Positions 33,936-42,239 of a DNA stretch of 52,598 nucleotides are shown here, piece by piece. This stretch comes from Bacteroidales bacterium (lineage in GTDB: Bacteria; Bacteroidota; Bacteroidia; Bacteroidales; WCHB1-69): contig JAFZZK010000046.1 of the NCBI GenBank assembly GCA_017615795.1, positions 1-52,598 on the forward strand, given 5' to 3'. How positions within the stretch are numbered: position 1 is the first letter of the stretch; the number at the start of each line of letters is the position of its first letter. Position numbers and translations under genes: made by a program. The notes beneath the pieces were generated by a model. It saw only the letters and a list, made by a program, of their open reading frames with translations. It made no database searches and was not told where the DNA came from.

Positions 33936-36749
33936 ATGAAAAAAATACTCTTGATTTTGACGCTCTTTTGTGCTGTGATGGGCATGAAAGCGCAGACAGT
34001 CGTCACGATGGTGGACTCAATGGATCGCACAGGATGCGACTTTGTGATCTACGACTGTGGCGGACTGCAAGGCGACTATACCGCGAACCGTCACGACAAG
34101 CTCACGCTCCACTCCAACAATACCAGTGCGGCATGTGTGCAGGTCAGCATCGTGATGGCCGACTTTGACGTCGACCCGTCAGACACCCTGTTCATTTACG
34201 ACGGCCTTAACGAGCAGGCACCTTTGCTGGCAGCGCTCAACAATGACTTGGTGGCCAACATCTCCGCCACCAATATCGTGCTGGCGGCCACGGTCACCAA
34301 CACTTCCGGTGCTGTCACTATCAAATTCGTGTCCGACGGCGCGGGCCACGGCTCGGGCTTTGTGATCCAAGCCGGTTGCGTGGCACCTTGCCAGCGCGTG
34401 GAAGTGGGCCTTGACTCCTTGTTGTCCTCGCATTTCCCCGTGCAGGATGACGACGGTTTCTTCTACATTGACCTGTGCCCGTATGACACGGCACACCTGG
34501 TCGTGTACGGCATCTATCCGGATAACAACTTCAGTTACAACCAGAACGACCAGTCGTCCGTGTTTACGTGGGATATGTCCCTCGAAACGCTTCACGGCAC
34601 GGGCATGTCCACCGTGGACTACTATTTCACCCCCGGTCGCGGATACGATGTCTCCATCACCATAGAGGACAGCGCGGGCTGCAAGGCGATGATGCCCTAC
34701 ATTTTCCGTGTGCGCACCTCGCAGAACCCGATTCGTGGACTGAGTCCACTGCCGGAAGTCTGTGCAGGATCGGTGCTCAACATCTCCACGGGTTACGACA
34801 ATATCTCGACCGTGCAGGTGGATACCGTGGGCAGCGAACAGATCACCACCCTCAAGGTGTGTGACACCATCTTCCTCCCTGACGGTGTGGACTGCGGACA
34901 CGGTTGCGCCTATCAGTCTCCCGTGACCTTCACCGCTTTCGCCCCCTCTGCCACTATCCAGAGCGCCGCCGACATTCTCTATGTGCGCATCAAACTGGAA
35001 CACTCCTATATCGGTGATATCTTCATCGGACTTACCTGTCCCAATGGGCAGATGGCTAAGATTATGAGAAAATATGGATCCTCGGGTTCCGCCAACTGCG
35101 CCGGTTCCATTCCGTTGCCATGGGGATGGGTGGTGACAACGGGCGTGTCAGCCAGCGCTTATTTCGGAATCCCCGTGGATGACACCGGTGGCGGCTGCAC
35201 CCCGACTCCGATGGGTACACCTTGGAACTACTGCTGGTCCGACAATGCGGTCAACGGCTACCAATATGCCGCTGGACAAGGCCATGTGTACGAAAGCGTG
35301 AACATCCATAACAACCGTGTCGACTCCACCAATGTGGCTGCCATGACACAGGTCTATCACCCCGACGAGACATTCTCTTCCTTGATCGGCTGTCCGATGA
35401 ACGGAACCTGGGCTGTCACGGTGATTGACGGATGGAGCATAGACAACGGCTTCGTGACGGAATGGGAAATGGCTCTCGACCCCTCTCTGCTGCCGCAGGA
35501 TTGGTCATATCAGGTATTGGTTGACTCCACCGCTTTGATTGGCCCCGGAGCCGACGGAGACTATGTGGTGCCAGACACGACGGGTGTGCTCAATTACATC
35601 GTGCGTGTGTTTGATGAATACGGTTGCCACTACGACACCACAACGACTCTCGTGGTGACTCCCGCCCCGAAACCCGACCTCGGTCCCGATTTCGACATCT
35701 GCCATGGCGACATGATCACGCTGACGGCCGACTATAATGAACCCAATACTATCTATCAATGGAATACGGGCGACGAGACCGAGGAAATCCTGGTGCTTAC
35801 TGAAGGCACGTATATCCTGAACGTGGAGACAACTAATGCCGACGGCACCTTGACCTGCCGCGGTGGCGACACCATCCATATCGGCGTGTTCGAGTCCCCG
35901 GTCATTGACTTTGACATTAGCGATACCGTGGGCTGCTCACCCGTGACCATCCGATTCACAAACAACTCCACGCCTGCCGGCGCGCAGTATGAATGGATGA
36001 TCCTCCGGCTTGACGGCAGCTTAGCCTATAGCTCTCTGTTGAACGAGCCTTCATTCGTAATCGATGAGCCGGGCACCTACCATGTGTTCCTGAAATCGAC
36101 CACGGTGGACGGCTGTGTAGACTCCATTATCAAATGGAATTACTTTGTGGTGAATTCCCAACCGATTGCAGAGTTTGTGGCTACTCCTGACATATCGCTG
36201 ATGAGCGAGACCGGCGGCGTGGTGGATTTCCATAGCTACACGGACGCTGCGGTGATGAGCGAGCCGGGAACATCGTTCTTCTGGAATTTCGATGATGGTA
36301 CTGTCGACTCCAGTGCTATCCATCCGCAGCACACCTTCGGCAGCTGGGGCGACTATAATGTGACATTCCGTGTGGAAACGGAGGCTGGATGCTTCAGCGA
36401 GATTACCCATACGGTGGTGATAGAACAGGATCTTGTGTTCCCGAATGTGATCACGCCGAATGGTGACAACATCAACGACGTGTTTGCCATCGAGAATTTG
36501 AATACAAGCATCAACGCAGAGGACCCGGATCGTTACCGCAACAACAAGCTGCTCATCTATGACCGCTGGGGCAAAAAGGTGTACGAGGCTCTGAACTACG
36601 ACACCTTCGCCAAGGAGGGCCAAGTCATTCGCGGCCAGCAGGTGTTCGATGGCAGCGGCCTCTCCGACGGTGTCTACTACTACAGCTTCTACTACAAAGG
36701 AAAGGCCAAGACCGTGAACTATAACGGCTCCCTGACCATCATCAGGTAG
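33936..36749 (+). CDS. giant secreted CUB/P-domain/PKD protein with T9SS type B sorting domain (copy 1)
   Basis: A 937-residue secreted protein. Order: signal peptide (1-20), CUB-like domain (about 25-150, with GCDFVIYDCGGLQGDY and DPSDTLFIYDGL), strand-rich region, proprotein convertase P-like domain (about 340-530, with RIKLEHSYIGDIFIGLTCPNG and WAVTVIDGWSIDNG), Ig-like segments, PKD domain (about 755-835, FFWNFDDGTVDSS), and a CHU_C-type/type B sorting domain (about 840-937, VFPNVITPNGDNINDVF, YDRWGKKVYE, GVYYYSFYYKG). Type B cargo is usually surface-attached. No catalytic residues are recognised, so adhesion is a reasonable guess. A close paralogue follows at 36971. Confidence 0.88.
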   Translation: MKKILLILTLFCAVMGMKAQTVVTMVDSMDRTGCDFVIYDCGGLQGDYTANRHDKLTLHSNNTSAACVQVSIVMADFDVDPSDTLFIYDGLNEQAPLLAALNNDLVANISATNIVLAATVTNTSGAVTIKFVSDGAGHGSGFVIQAGCVAPCQRVEVGLDSLLSSHFPVQDDDGFFYIDLCPYDTAHLVVYGIYPDNNFSYNQNDQSSVFTWDMSLETLHGTGMSTVDYYFTPGRGYDVSITIEDSAGCKAMMPYIFRVRTSQNPIRGLSPLPEVCAGSVLNISTGYDNISTVQVDTVGSEQITTLKVCDTIFLPDGVDCGHGCAYQSPVTFTAFAPSATIQSAADILYVRIKLEHSYIGDIFIGLTCPNGQMAKIMRKYGSSGSANCAGSIPLPWGWVVTTGVSASAYFGIPVDDTGGGCTPTPMGTPWNYCWSDNAVNGYQYAAGQGHVYESVNIHNNRVDSTNVAAMTQVYHPDETFSSLIGCPMNGTWAVTVIDGWSIDNGFVTEWEMALDPSLLPQDWSYQVLVDSTALIGPGADGDYVVPDTTGVLNYIVRVFDEYGCHYDTTTTLVVTPAPKPDLGPDFDICHGDMITLTADYNEPNTIYQWNTGDETEEILVLTEGTYILNVETTNADGTLTCRGGDTIHIGVFESPVIDFDISDTVGCSPVTIRFTNNSTPAGAQYEWMILRLDGSLAYSSLLNEPSFVIDEPGTYHVFLKSTTVDGCVDSIIKWNYFVVNSQPIAEFVATPDISLMSETGGVVDFHSYTDAAVMSEPGTSFFWNFDDGTVDSSAIHPQHTFGSWGDYNVTFRVETEAGCFSEITHTVVIEQDLVFPNVITPNGDNINDVFAIENLNTSINAEDPDRYRNNKLLIYDRWGKKVYEALNYDTFAKEGQVIRGQQVFDGSGLSDGVYYYSFYYKGKAKTVNYNGSLTIIR

Positions 36750-36768
36750 AACGGAATCAAAATAAAGG

Positions 36769-36812
36769 AATTGGCTGTTGCAAGTTTTGTATTTGTGACA
36801 GCCAATTTTTTT
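36769..36812 (+). terminator. probable terminator between the two giant paralogues
   Basis: AATTGGCTGT (36769-36778) pairs with ACAGCCAATT (36798-36807) over a 19-nt loop, and a T-run continues to 36812. This separates the two type B genes. Confidence 0.65.
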
Positions 36813-36842
36813 GGAAAACAGACTGCGATTTGAAAATTTATG

Positions 36843-36850
36843 TATATTTG
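36843..36850 (+). promoter_or_regulatory. -7 box (TATATTTG) for the second giant paralogue
   Basis: TATATTTG fits the consensus and lies 120 nt upstream of the start at 36971. A well-spaced TTTG is not seen. Confidence 0.5.
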
Positions 36851-36970
36851 CAGGCTTGAAATATTTGATGTCAAAAGACGATGTTTTCAAGGATGGAAGA
36901 TTTGAACCAGCCTGACCATGCGGTTCGTAAGCGAGGGGTGTGATTGTTTAACGAACAAAACCATTTGAGA

Positions 36971-39805
36971 ATGAAAAGAGTTTTTATCATTTTGTGGATG
37001 ATATTTGCGCTGGCGAGTGTCATATCGGCGCAAACTCCCGTGAACATGGGGTCGACGAGTTCCGTGACGGGATGCAATTTCATTGTGTACGACAATGGTG
37101 GTGCAAATGGTAGCTATGGGGCTAACCGCAACGACGTCCTTACCATCTATTCTGACAACCCGTCCGCCGGCTGCGTTTCCGTCGCCCTCCTCCTGTCCGG
37201 CTTCAGTGTCGACCCGTCTGACACTCTTTTCATCTATGATGGACCCAATACCAGCTCTCCCATGCTGGGTATGATTAACAATGCCATGACAACGCCGTAC
37301 GCCAGTACCAGCATTATCTATACGGCTACGATTTCCAATACGTCTGGAGCCATAACCCTTAGGTTTGTCTCCGATGGTTCTGCACAAAGCAGCGGTTTTT
37401 TGATCGAGACGGATTGCGTGGCTCCGTGCCAGCGCGTGCAGGTGGTGCTCGATTCTGCGAACTGTTCTCAAATTCCCGCACTTGAATCTGATGGATTCTA
37501 CTACATCAATGTTTGCTCGTATGACACGGTGCACCTCGCGGTCCGCGGTGTTTATCCCGATAATAATTTCAGTTATTACCAGTCTGATGCCACGTCGCGT
37601 TTCCGGTGGGATATGGGGTTGGAACAGATTGACAGTCTGGCGTTAAATGCGTTGGACTATCATTTTGTGCCAGGACGCGGCTATGATGTGATGATCAACG
37701 CCTCTGATGTGGGTGGATGTATGTCCACCATGCCATTAGCCTTCCGCGTGCGCACCTCGCGCAGCCCTATAGAGTCTTTTAAAAATCCATCGCCCGTGTG
37801 CCGTGGATCGGAAATGGATATGCCCTTCAGCTATTTCTCCGATGGCGTCATCAAGTTGGACTCTGTGTTCAGTGAGCAGCTGGCCATCCTGAACGTGTCC
37901 GACACCATTTTCTTGCCCGATGGTGTGAACTGCGGCGGCGGCTGCGCCTACCAATCTCCCGTGACCTTCAATGCTTTCGCGCCCACCGCCACCATCCAAA
38001 GCGCGGACGACATCCTTTATCTTCGTGTGAAGATAGAACATTCTTACATTGGCGATATCTATATTGCCTTGACTTGTCCCAACGGGCAGTCTGTCAAGAT
38101 TATGAACAAGTATGGCACGTCGGGCTCCGCTTCATGCGCTGGCTCCATTCCGTTGCCTTGGGGCTGGCTGCAGACCACCAATGTCTATCCGGCAGCGCAT
38201 TTCGGTGTGATTGGATATGCCAATAACGCCGACTACAAGTGCGACCCCGCGCGGAATGAGATTGGCAATACGTGGAACTACTGCTGGTCTAACAATACCG
38301 ACCCTTCGTATGGCTATACATACGCCCCTGGCGGCGGACGCGTCTACGACATGTCGAATATACACAATGGCATCGTGGACTCCACCAATACCGTCAATAT
38401 GACGCACCTTTACCATCCCGACCAACCCTTCTCAAATCTGATTGGATGCCCGCTGAATGGTGTGTGGGCCATCACGGTGCTGGATGGATGGAGCGGCGAC
38501 AACGGCTATATCACGGAGTGGGAGATGGCTTTGGATTCTTCTCTCCTGCCGGAAACGTGGTATTATGAAGTGCATACCACCCATCAGGAGATAATAGGTC
38601 CGGGTGCCCAAGGCACCCATGTGCACTTCACCGATTTCGGGTTGATAGATTATACGGTTAGGGTCGTCGATGAATACGGATGCGTGTACGATTCTGTCAT
38701 GAAGGTGCGCGTCCTGGAGTCGCCTATCCCCGATTTGGGCGACGACATCCATCTCTGCTATGGCGACATGGTGGAGCTTACGGTGGATTCCGTGCCTTCG
38801 TATGCCAACATCTATTGGAACACGGGCGATACTACCCGCACTATCCTTGCCCTTGCGGAAGGCGAATATTATGTGGATGTGTCTGTCTTTAACGAAATCG
38901 ACAATGCCTTGTGCCATGGCTACGACACCATCCATATCATCTCGGTGGAAGCTCCCGTGGTGGACTTCGATGTTGAGCCCATGAAAGGCTGTGTGCCGTT
39001 GGTGATGAACGTGCAGAATAGAACCACACCTGCTGACGCGCAGCACGAATGGATGATTTTCGACCACCAGGGAATCATTGCGGCAGCTTCGTCCTTGGCG
39101 GAACCGCAGTTCACGATCCTCAATCCTGGCATATATACATTATATTATAGAGTGACCTCCCCGTATGGTTGTGTCGACTCTGTGTTCTATTGGGATGGCG
39201 TAGAGGCGGATATGCAGCCTGTGGCAGAATTTGCAGCCAATCCTGAAATATCTCTGATCTCCGAGAGCGGTGGTGTCGTGCAATTCCACAACTATGCGGA
39301 CTCCTCCCTTTTGAATGATCCCAACAATCACATATACTGGGATTTTGACGATGGCGAGGTCGACAGCGCGAGCCTTTCTCCCGAGCATACCTACGGGCAG
39401 TGGGGCGACTACGATGTGACCTTGCGTGTTGTGACGGGCGCCGGATGTGCCAGTGAAATCACCCATACGGTGGTGATAGAGCAGGACCTTGTGTTCCCCA
39501 ACGTCATCACACCCAACGGAGACAATATCAACGATGTGTTTGCCATCGAAAACCTCAACACCAATGTCAATCTTGAGGATCCTGACGGCTTCAGAAACAA
39601 CAAGTTGTTTATCTATGACCGTTGGGGCAAGAAGGTGTACGAGGCGCACAACTACGACACATTCGCCAAGAACGGCATGATTGAGCGTGGTGCGCAGGCA
39701 TTTGACGGGACGGGTTTGTCGGACGGTGTGTACTACTACAGTTTCTATTACAAGGGGAAGGCTAAAACTGTGAACTACAATGGTTCGCTGACCATCATCC
39801 GATAG
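36971..39805 (+). CDS. giant secreted CUB/P-domain/PKD protein with T9SS type B sorting domain (copy 2)
   Basis: A 944-residue paralogue of the preceding gene with the same order: signal peptide (MKRVFIILWMIFALASVIS), CUB-like domain (GCNFIVYDNGGANGSYG, DPSDTLFIYDGP), P-like domain (RVKIEHSYIGDIYIALTCPNG, WAITVLDGWSGDNG), PKD (IYWDFDDGEVDSA) and type B sorting domain. The start is the ATG at 36971, which gives a proper signal; a TTG at 36944 also lies in frame. The last 110 residues are nearly the same as in copy 1, while N-terminal and middle regions have diverged more. It has its own promoter box. A surface adhesin or matrix role is inference. Confidence 0.88.
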   Translation: MKRVFIILWMIFALASVISAQTPVNMGSTSSVTGCNFIVYDNGGANGSYGANRNDVLTIYSDNPSAGCVSVALLLSGFSVDPSDTLFIYDGPNTSSPMLGMINNAMTTPYASTSIIYTATISNTSGAITLRFVSDGSAQSSGFLIETDCVAPCQRVQVVLDSANCSQIPALESDGFYYINVCSYDTVHLAVRGVYPDNNFSYYQSDATSRFRWDMGLEQIDSLALNALDYHFVPGRGYDVMINASDVGGCMSTMPLAFRVRTSRSPIESFKNPSPVCRGSEMDMPFSYFSDGVIKLDSVFSEQLAILNVSDTIFLPDGVNCGGGCAYQSPVTFNAFAPTATIQSADDILYLRVKIEHSYIGDIYIALTCPNGQSVKIMNKYGTSGSASCAGSIPLPWGWLQTTNVYPAAHFGVIGYANNADYKCDPARNEIGNTWNYCWSNNTDPSYGYTYAPGGGRVYDMSNIHNGIVDSTNTVNMTHLYHPDQPFSNLIGCPLNGVWAITVLDGWSGDNGYITEWEMALDSSLLPETWYYEVHTTHQEIIGPGAQGTHVHFTDFGLIDYTVRVVDEYGCVYDSVMKVRVLESPIPDLGDDIHLCYGDMVELTVDSVPSYANIYWNTGDTTRTILALAEGEYYVDVSVFNEIDNALCHGYDTIHIISVEAPVVDFDVEPMKGCVPLVMNVQNRTTPADAQHEWMIFDHQGIIAAASSLAEPQFTILNPGIYTLYYRVTSPYGCVDSVFYWDGVEADMQPVAEFAANPEISLISESGGVVQFHNYADSSLLNDPNNHIYWDFDDGEVDSASLSPEHTYGQWGDYDVTLRVVTGAGCASEITHTVVIEQDLVFPNVITPNGDNINDVFAIENLNTNVNLEDPDGFRNNKLFIYDRWGKKVYEAHNYDTFAKNGMIERGAQAFDGTGLSDGVYYYSFYYKGKAKTVNYNGSLTIIR

Positions 39806-39871
39806 GATATCCAAATATTGGATTGTTTAAAGATTTATTTCTGCAAATAGTGTTTTTAAGAAAAAAAATAC

Positions 39872-39879
39872 TATTTTTG
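39872..39879 (+). promoter_or_regulatory. -7 box (TATTTTTG) immediately before a start codon
   Basis: TATTTTTG ends 4 nt before the ATG at 39884. If the box works at its usual distance, the transcript would begin at or very near the start codon. Confidence 0.6.
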
Positions 39880-39883
39880 CGGC

Positions 39884-40567
39884 ATGAACAAAAATATAAA
39901 CTTTACAAGAGGAGAATGGGTTGCCGCGTTGACACTGTTGTTGATGATAGTGTCCGGTTATCTGTTTTATGGTTTGTACGACGGGAAGCGCACTTGTCGT
40001 GTGGATATGTCGCTTTATGCAGCTCAATTAGAAGATTTTAACATGCGTCAGGCTGCCCTGCGGGATTCTGTGGAGGCGGCTCGTGCCAACCGTTGGCGCG
40101 AGGGGCCTGTGAATGCTCGCGATACCAATCCAAGAAATCGCGTGCAAAAAAAACCGATGTATGAGATTGTCAAGTTGGACATCAATCATTGCGACACGGG
40201 GGACATTGTGGTGGTGCCGTTGTTCGGCAGCAAGCGTGCCGCGCGCCTTGTGGAGTACCGCGATCGTTTGGGAGGCTTCTATTCGTTGTCGCAGGTGCGC
40301 GAGGTGTTTGTGCTGCAAGACATGGATATGGAACACCTGCAAAAGTATTTCACCCTGCATCCGGAGGATGTGCGTAAAATAAATATTAACAATTCAACTT
40401 ATAAGGAGTTGGTCTCGCATCCATATTTTGATGCCTATCTTGCCAAAACAATTCTGAACCATCGCGCAAAGCATGGTGACATCGCTTCATTTGAGGAGTT
40501 GCAGCAGGTTACGCATGCCTATCCCGAGCTGATGGAGAAACTGAAACACTATGTGGTGTTTCAATAG
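39884..40567 (+). CDS. membrane-anchored helix-hairpin-helix protein (ComEA-like)
   Basis: A 227-residue protein with one N-terminal membrane helix (about 12-31, WVAALTLLLMIVSGYLFYGL), a charged linker and two helix-hairpin-helix units. The first is KLDINHCDTGDIVVVPLFGS with RAARLVEYRDRLGGFYSLSQV (about 97-145). The second is KININNSTYKELVSHPYFD with FEELQQV (about 163-210). In other bacteria ComEA binds DNA for uptake; in Bacteroidota such proteins are common and their role is uncertain. The first hairpin's usual Pro-Gly-Ile-Gly reads PLFGS, a milder variant. Confidence 0.85.
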   Translation: MNKNINFTRGEWVAALTLLLMIVSGYLFYGLYDGKRTCRVDMSLYAAQLEDFNMRQAALRDSVEAARANRWREGPVNARDTNPRNRVQKKPMYEIVKLDINHCDTGDIVVVPLFGSKRAARLVEYRDRLGGFYSLSQVREVFVLQDMDMEHLQKYFTLHPEDVRKININNSTYKELVSHPYFDAYLAKTILNHRAKHGDIASFEELQQVTHAYPELMEKLKHYVVFQ

Positions 40568-40612
40568 AATGGAAATAAGGAGGGGCAGAGGTGAGGAAAA
40601 TGGAATTTTTGA

Positions 40613-40620
40613 TACTTTTG
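40613..40620 (+). promoter_or_regulatory. -7 box (TACTTTTG) for the nitroreductase
   Basis: TACTTTTG lies 26 nt upstream of the nitroreductase start codon. Confidence 0.7.
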
Positions 40621-40646
40621 CCGTCCCATTTTAAAACGATAAAGAT

Positions 40647-41396
40647 ATGAACGACATTTTGCAAGCTCTTTATAATCATGTCAGTATCCGTCGGTATACA
40701 GACAAGCCCGTTGCGGAGGAAACGTTGCAGCTGATTTTGAAGGCGGCCTGCAGCGGCTCGACGATGGGCAACATGCAGCTCTTTAGTGTTATTGTGACGC
40801 AGGACGATGCTATGAAGCGCAAGTTGGCGCCGTTTCACTTCAACCAACCCATGGCAACCGAGGCCCCGCTGATCTTGACTTTCTGTGCTGATTTCCGCAG
40901 GTTCAATCGTTATTGCGAGTTCCGCCAGGCGGATACGGAGGCATACAGCAACCGTCAGAGCTATCAGTGGGCGGTGACGGATGCGCTGATTGCAGCGCAG
41001 AATGCGTGCGTGGCTGCCGAGTCCTTAGGCTTGGGATTTTGCTGGTTGGGCACCATTACCTACAATGTGGACAAATTTGTGGAGGTGCTGGAACTGCCGC
41101 GTCATGTCATCCCCGTCTCCTGTGTTACGATGGGTTATCCTGCAGAGCATCCCGCACTGACACAGAAATTGCCCGTTGAGGCGTTTGTGCATCGCGAAAC
41201 CTATCATGATTACGACAAGGAGACCATTGACCGCCTGTATGCGGAGAAGGAGAATTCGGAAGAAACCCGGCAGATTTTGGAGGAGAACCAATTGGACAAT
41301 TTGGCGCAGGTGTTCACCCAGCGCCGCTACACGCGTCAGGACAACGAGCATTTCGCTCAGGTGTTGGAGGATACTTTGAGAAGGCAGGGCTTTTAG
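40647..41396 (+). CDS. nitroreductase-family NAD(P)H-dependent flavin oxidoreductase
   Basis: A 249-residue FMN protein of the nitroreductase fold, closest in layout to NfsA/FRP-type enzymes. The N-terminal FMN-phosphate motif is HVSIRRYTDKPV. CSGSTMGNMQLFSVIV follows. The central helix DALIAAQNACVAAESLGLG and loop CWLGTI are typical, and the C-terminal third carries the extra helical excursion (YTRQDNEHFAQVLED). It may reduce quinones, flavins or nitro compounds using NAD(P)H. It has its own promoter and stands alone; its 3' end faces the convergent unknown gene 14 nt away. Confidence 0.9.
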   Translation: MNDILQALYNHVSIRRYTDKPVAEETLQLILKAACSGSTMGNMQLFSVIVTQDDAMKRKLAPFHFNQPMATEAPLILTFCADFRRFNRYCEFRQADTEAYSNRQSYQWAVTDALIAAQNACVAAESLGLGFCWLGTITYNVDKFVEVLELPRHVIPVSCVTMGYPAEHPALTQKLPVEAFVHRETYHDYDKETIDRLYAEKENSEETRQILEENQLDNLAQVFTQRRYTRQDNEHFAQVLEDTLRRQGF

Positions 41397-41410
41397 CGGG
41401 AGCTTGCCGG

Positions 41411-41962
41411 CTATTTCTTGCTGGGCACGCGCAGACGGTTCATCATCTCGACATGCTTCTTCAGCAGGGTGCCGGCCTTGAGTGACTCGACTTTCAGGAA
41501 CAGCTTGATTTTCTCCGTTGAGGTCATGTAGACCTTCTCTTCGTTGTGGGACCACCATTTGTAGAACTTGGCCGGCTCGTAGTTGTAAAGGCAGCGGGCG
41601 GCGACCTGCTGGGCGTTGCCGTTGATGTCCACGAGGATGTCCAGTCCGACGGCGCGGCGGTAGTAGTCGATATGGTTGGCGCGCAGCGTGCTCATCAGGA
41701 TGCGGAAATCATCGCGCGCGATGACGAACGGCACTTTGTTCATTGCAATGTGCAAGGAGACGGGGTCGTAGCGGATCCAGTCGTTCATGCGGCGGGTGAC
41801 GGGCTGCCCCTCAACCTCGAGCGTGATAGTGTCCTTGTGGGAGTATGCCTCATTCGGTTGGGGAATGCTTTCCGTCAGGACGGTCTCTTCTTCCGCGGAG
41901 GCTTCCATGGCTGCTAAAATATCGGGATCTTGCACGGTGTTTATGTCGTTTTTGTTGGTCAT
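41411..41962 (-). CDS. uncharacterised cytoplasmic protein
   Basis: A 183-residue soluble protein with no signal or membrane segment. The ATG at 41962 (MTNKNDINTV) is preferred to an upstream ATG at 42031 because a minus-strand -7 box at 42029-42036 covers that position. The N-terminal 45 residues are acidic and probably disordered. The rest contains conserved-looking blocks (RRMNDWIRYDPVSLHIAMNK, DDFRILMSTLRANHIDYYRR, and NEEKVYMTSTEKIKLFLKV). I do not recognise a family and propose no function. Confidence 0.7.
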   Translation of the reverse strand: MTNKNDINTVQDPDILAAMEASAEEETVLTESIPQPNEAYSHKDTITLEVEGQPVTRRMNDWIRYDPVSLHIAMNKVPFVIARDDFRILMSTLRANHIDYYRRAVGLDILVDINGNAQQVAARCLYNYEPAKFYKWWSHNEEKVYMTSTEKIKLFLKVESLKAGTLLKKHVEMMNRLRVPSKK

Positions 41963-42028
41963 AGTCGGCTTTAAAGGTTTGGTTTGTAAATTCTTGGACC
42001 GGTATGGCATTTGCCGTTCAACTTTATG

Positions 42029-42036
42029 CAAAGGTA
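42029..42036 (-). promoter_or_regulatory. -7 box (TACCTTTG, minus strand) for the unknown protein
   Basis: The minus strand reads TACCTTTG 66 nt upstream of the ATG at 41962. Confidence 0.6.
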
Positions 42037-42239
42037 CGGCTCTTTTTTGGAATTAGTCTTGGGACCGCGATTTTTTTTCAACCAATGCAATGTGAATATC
42101 GATGTCAGGGAGAATCTGCCAGATTCCAAGCATCTTTGTCCAGCCGAATTATGATGACTTTTTTCTTTTAAAGAGGGACAATAAAAACATCCAATCGGAG
42201 TTTTATACAAATTATGCGGAAAAAGCCCATTGACGATTG

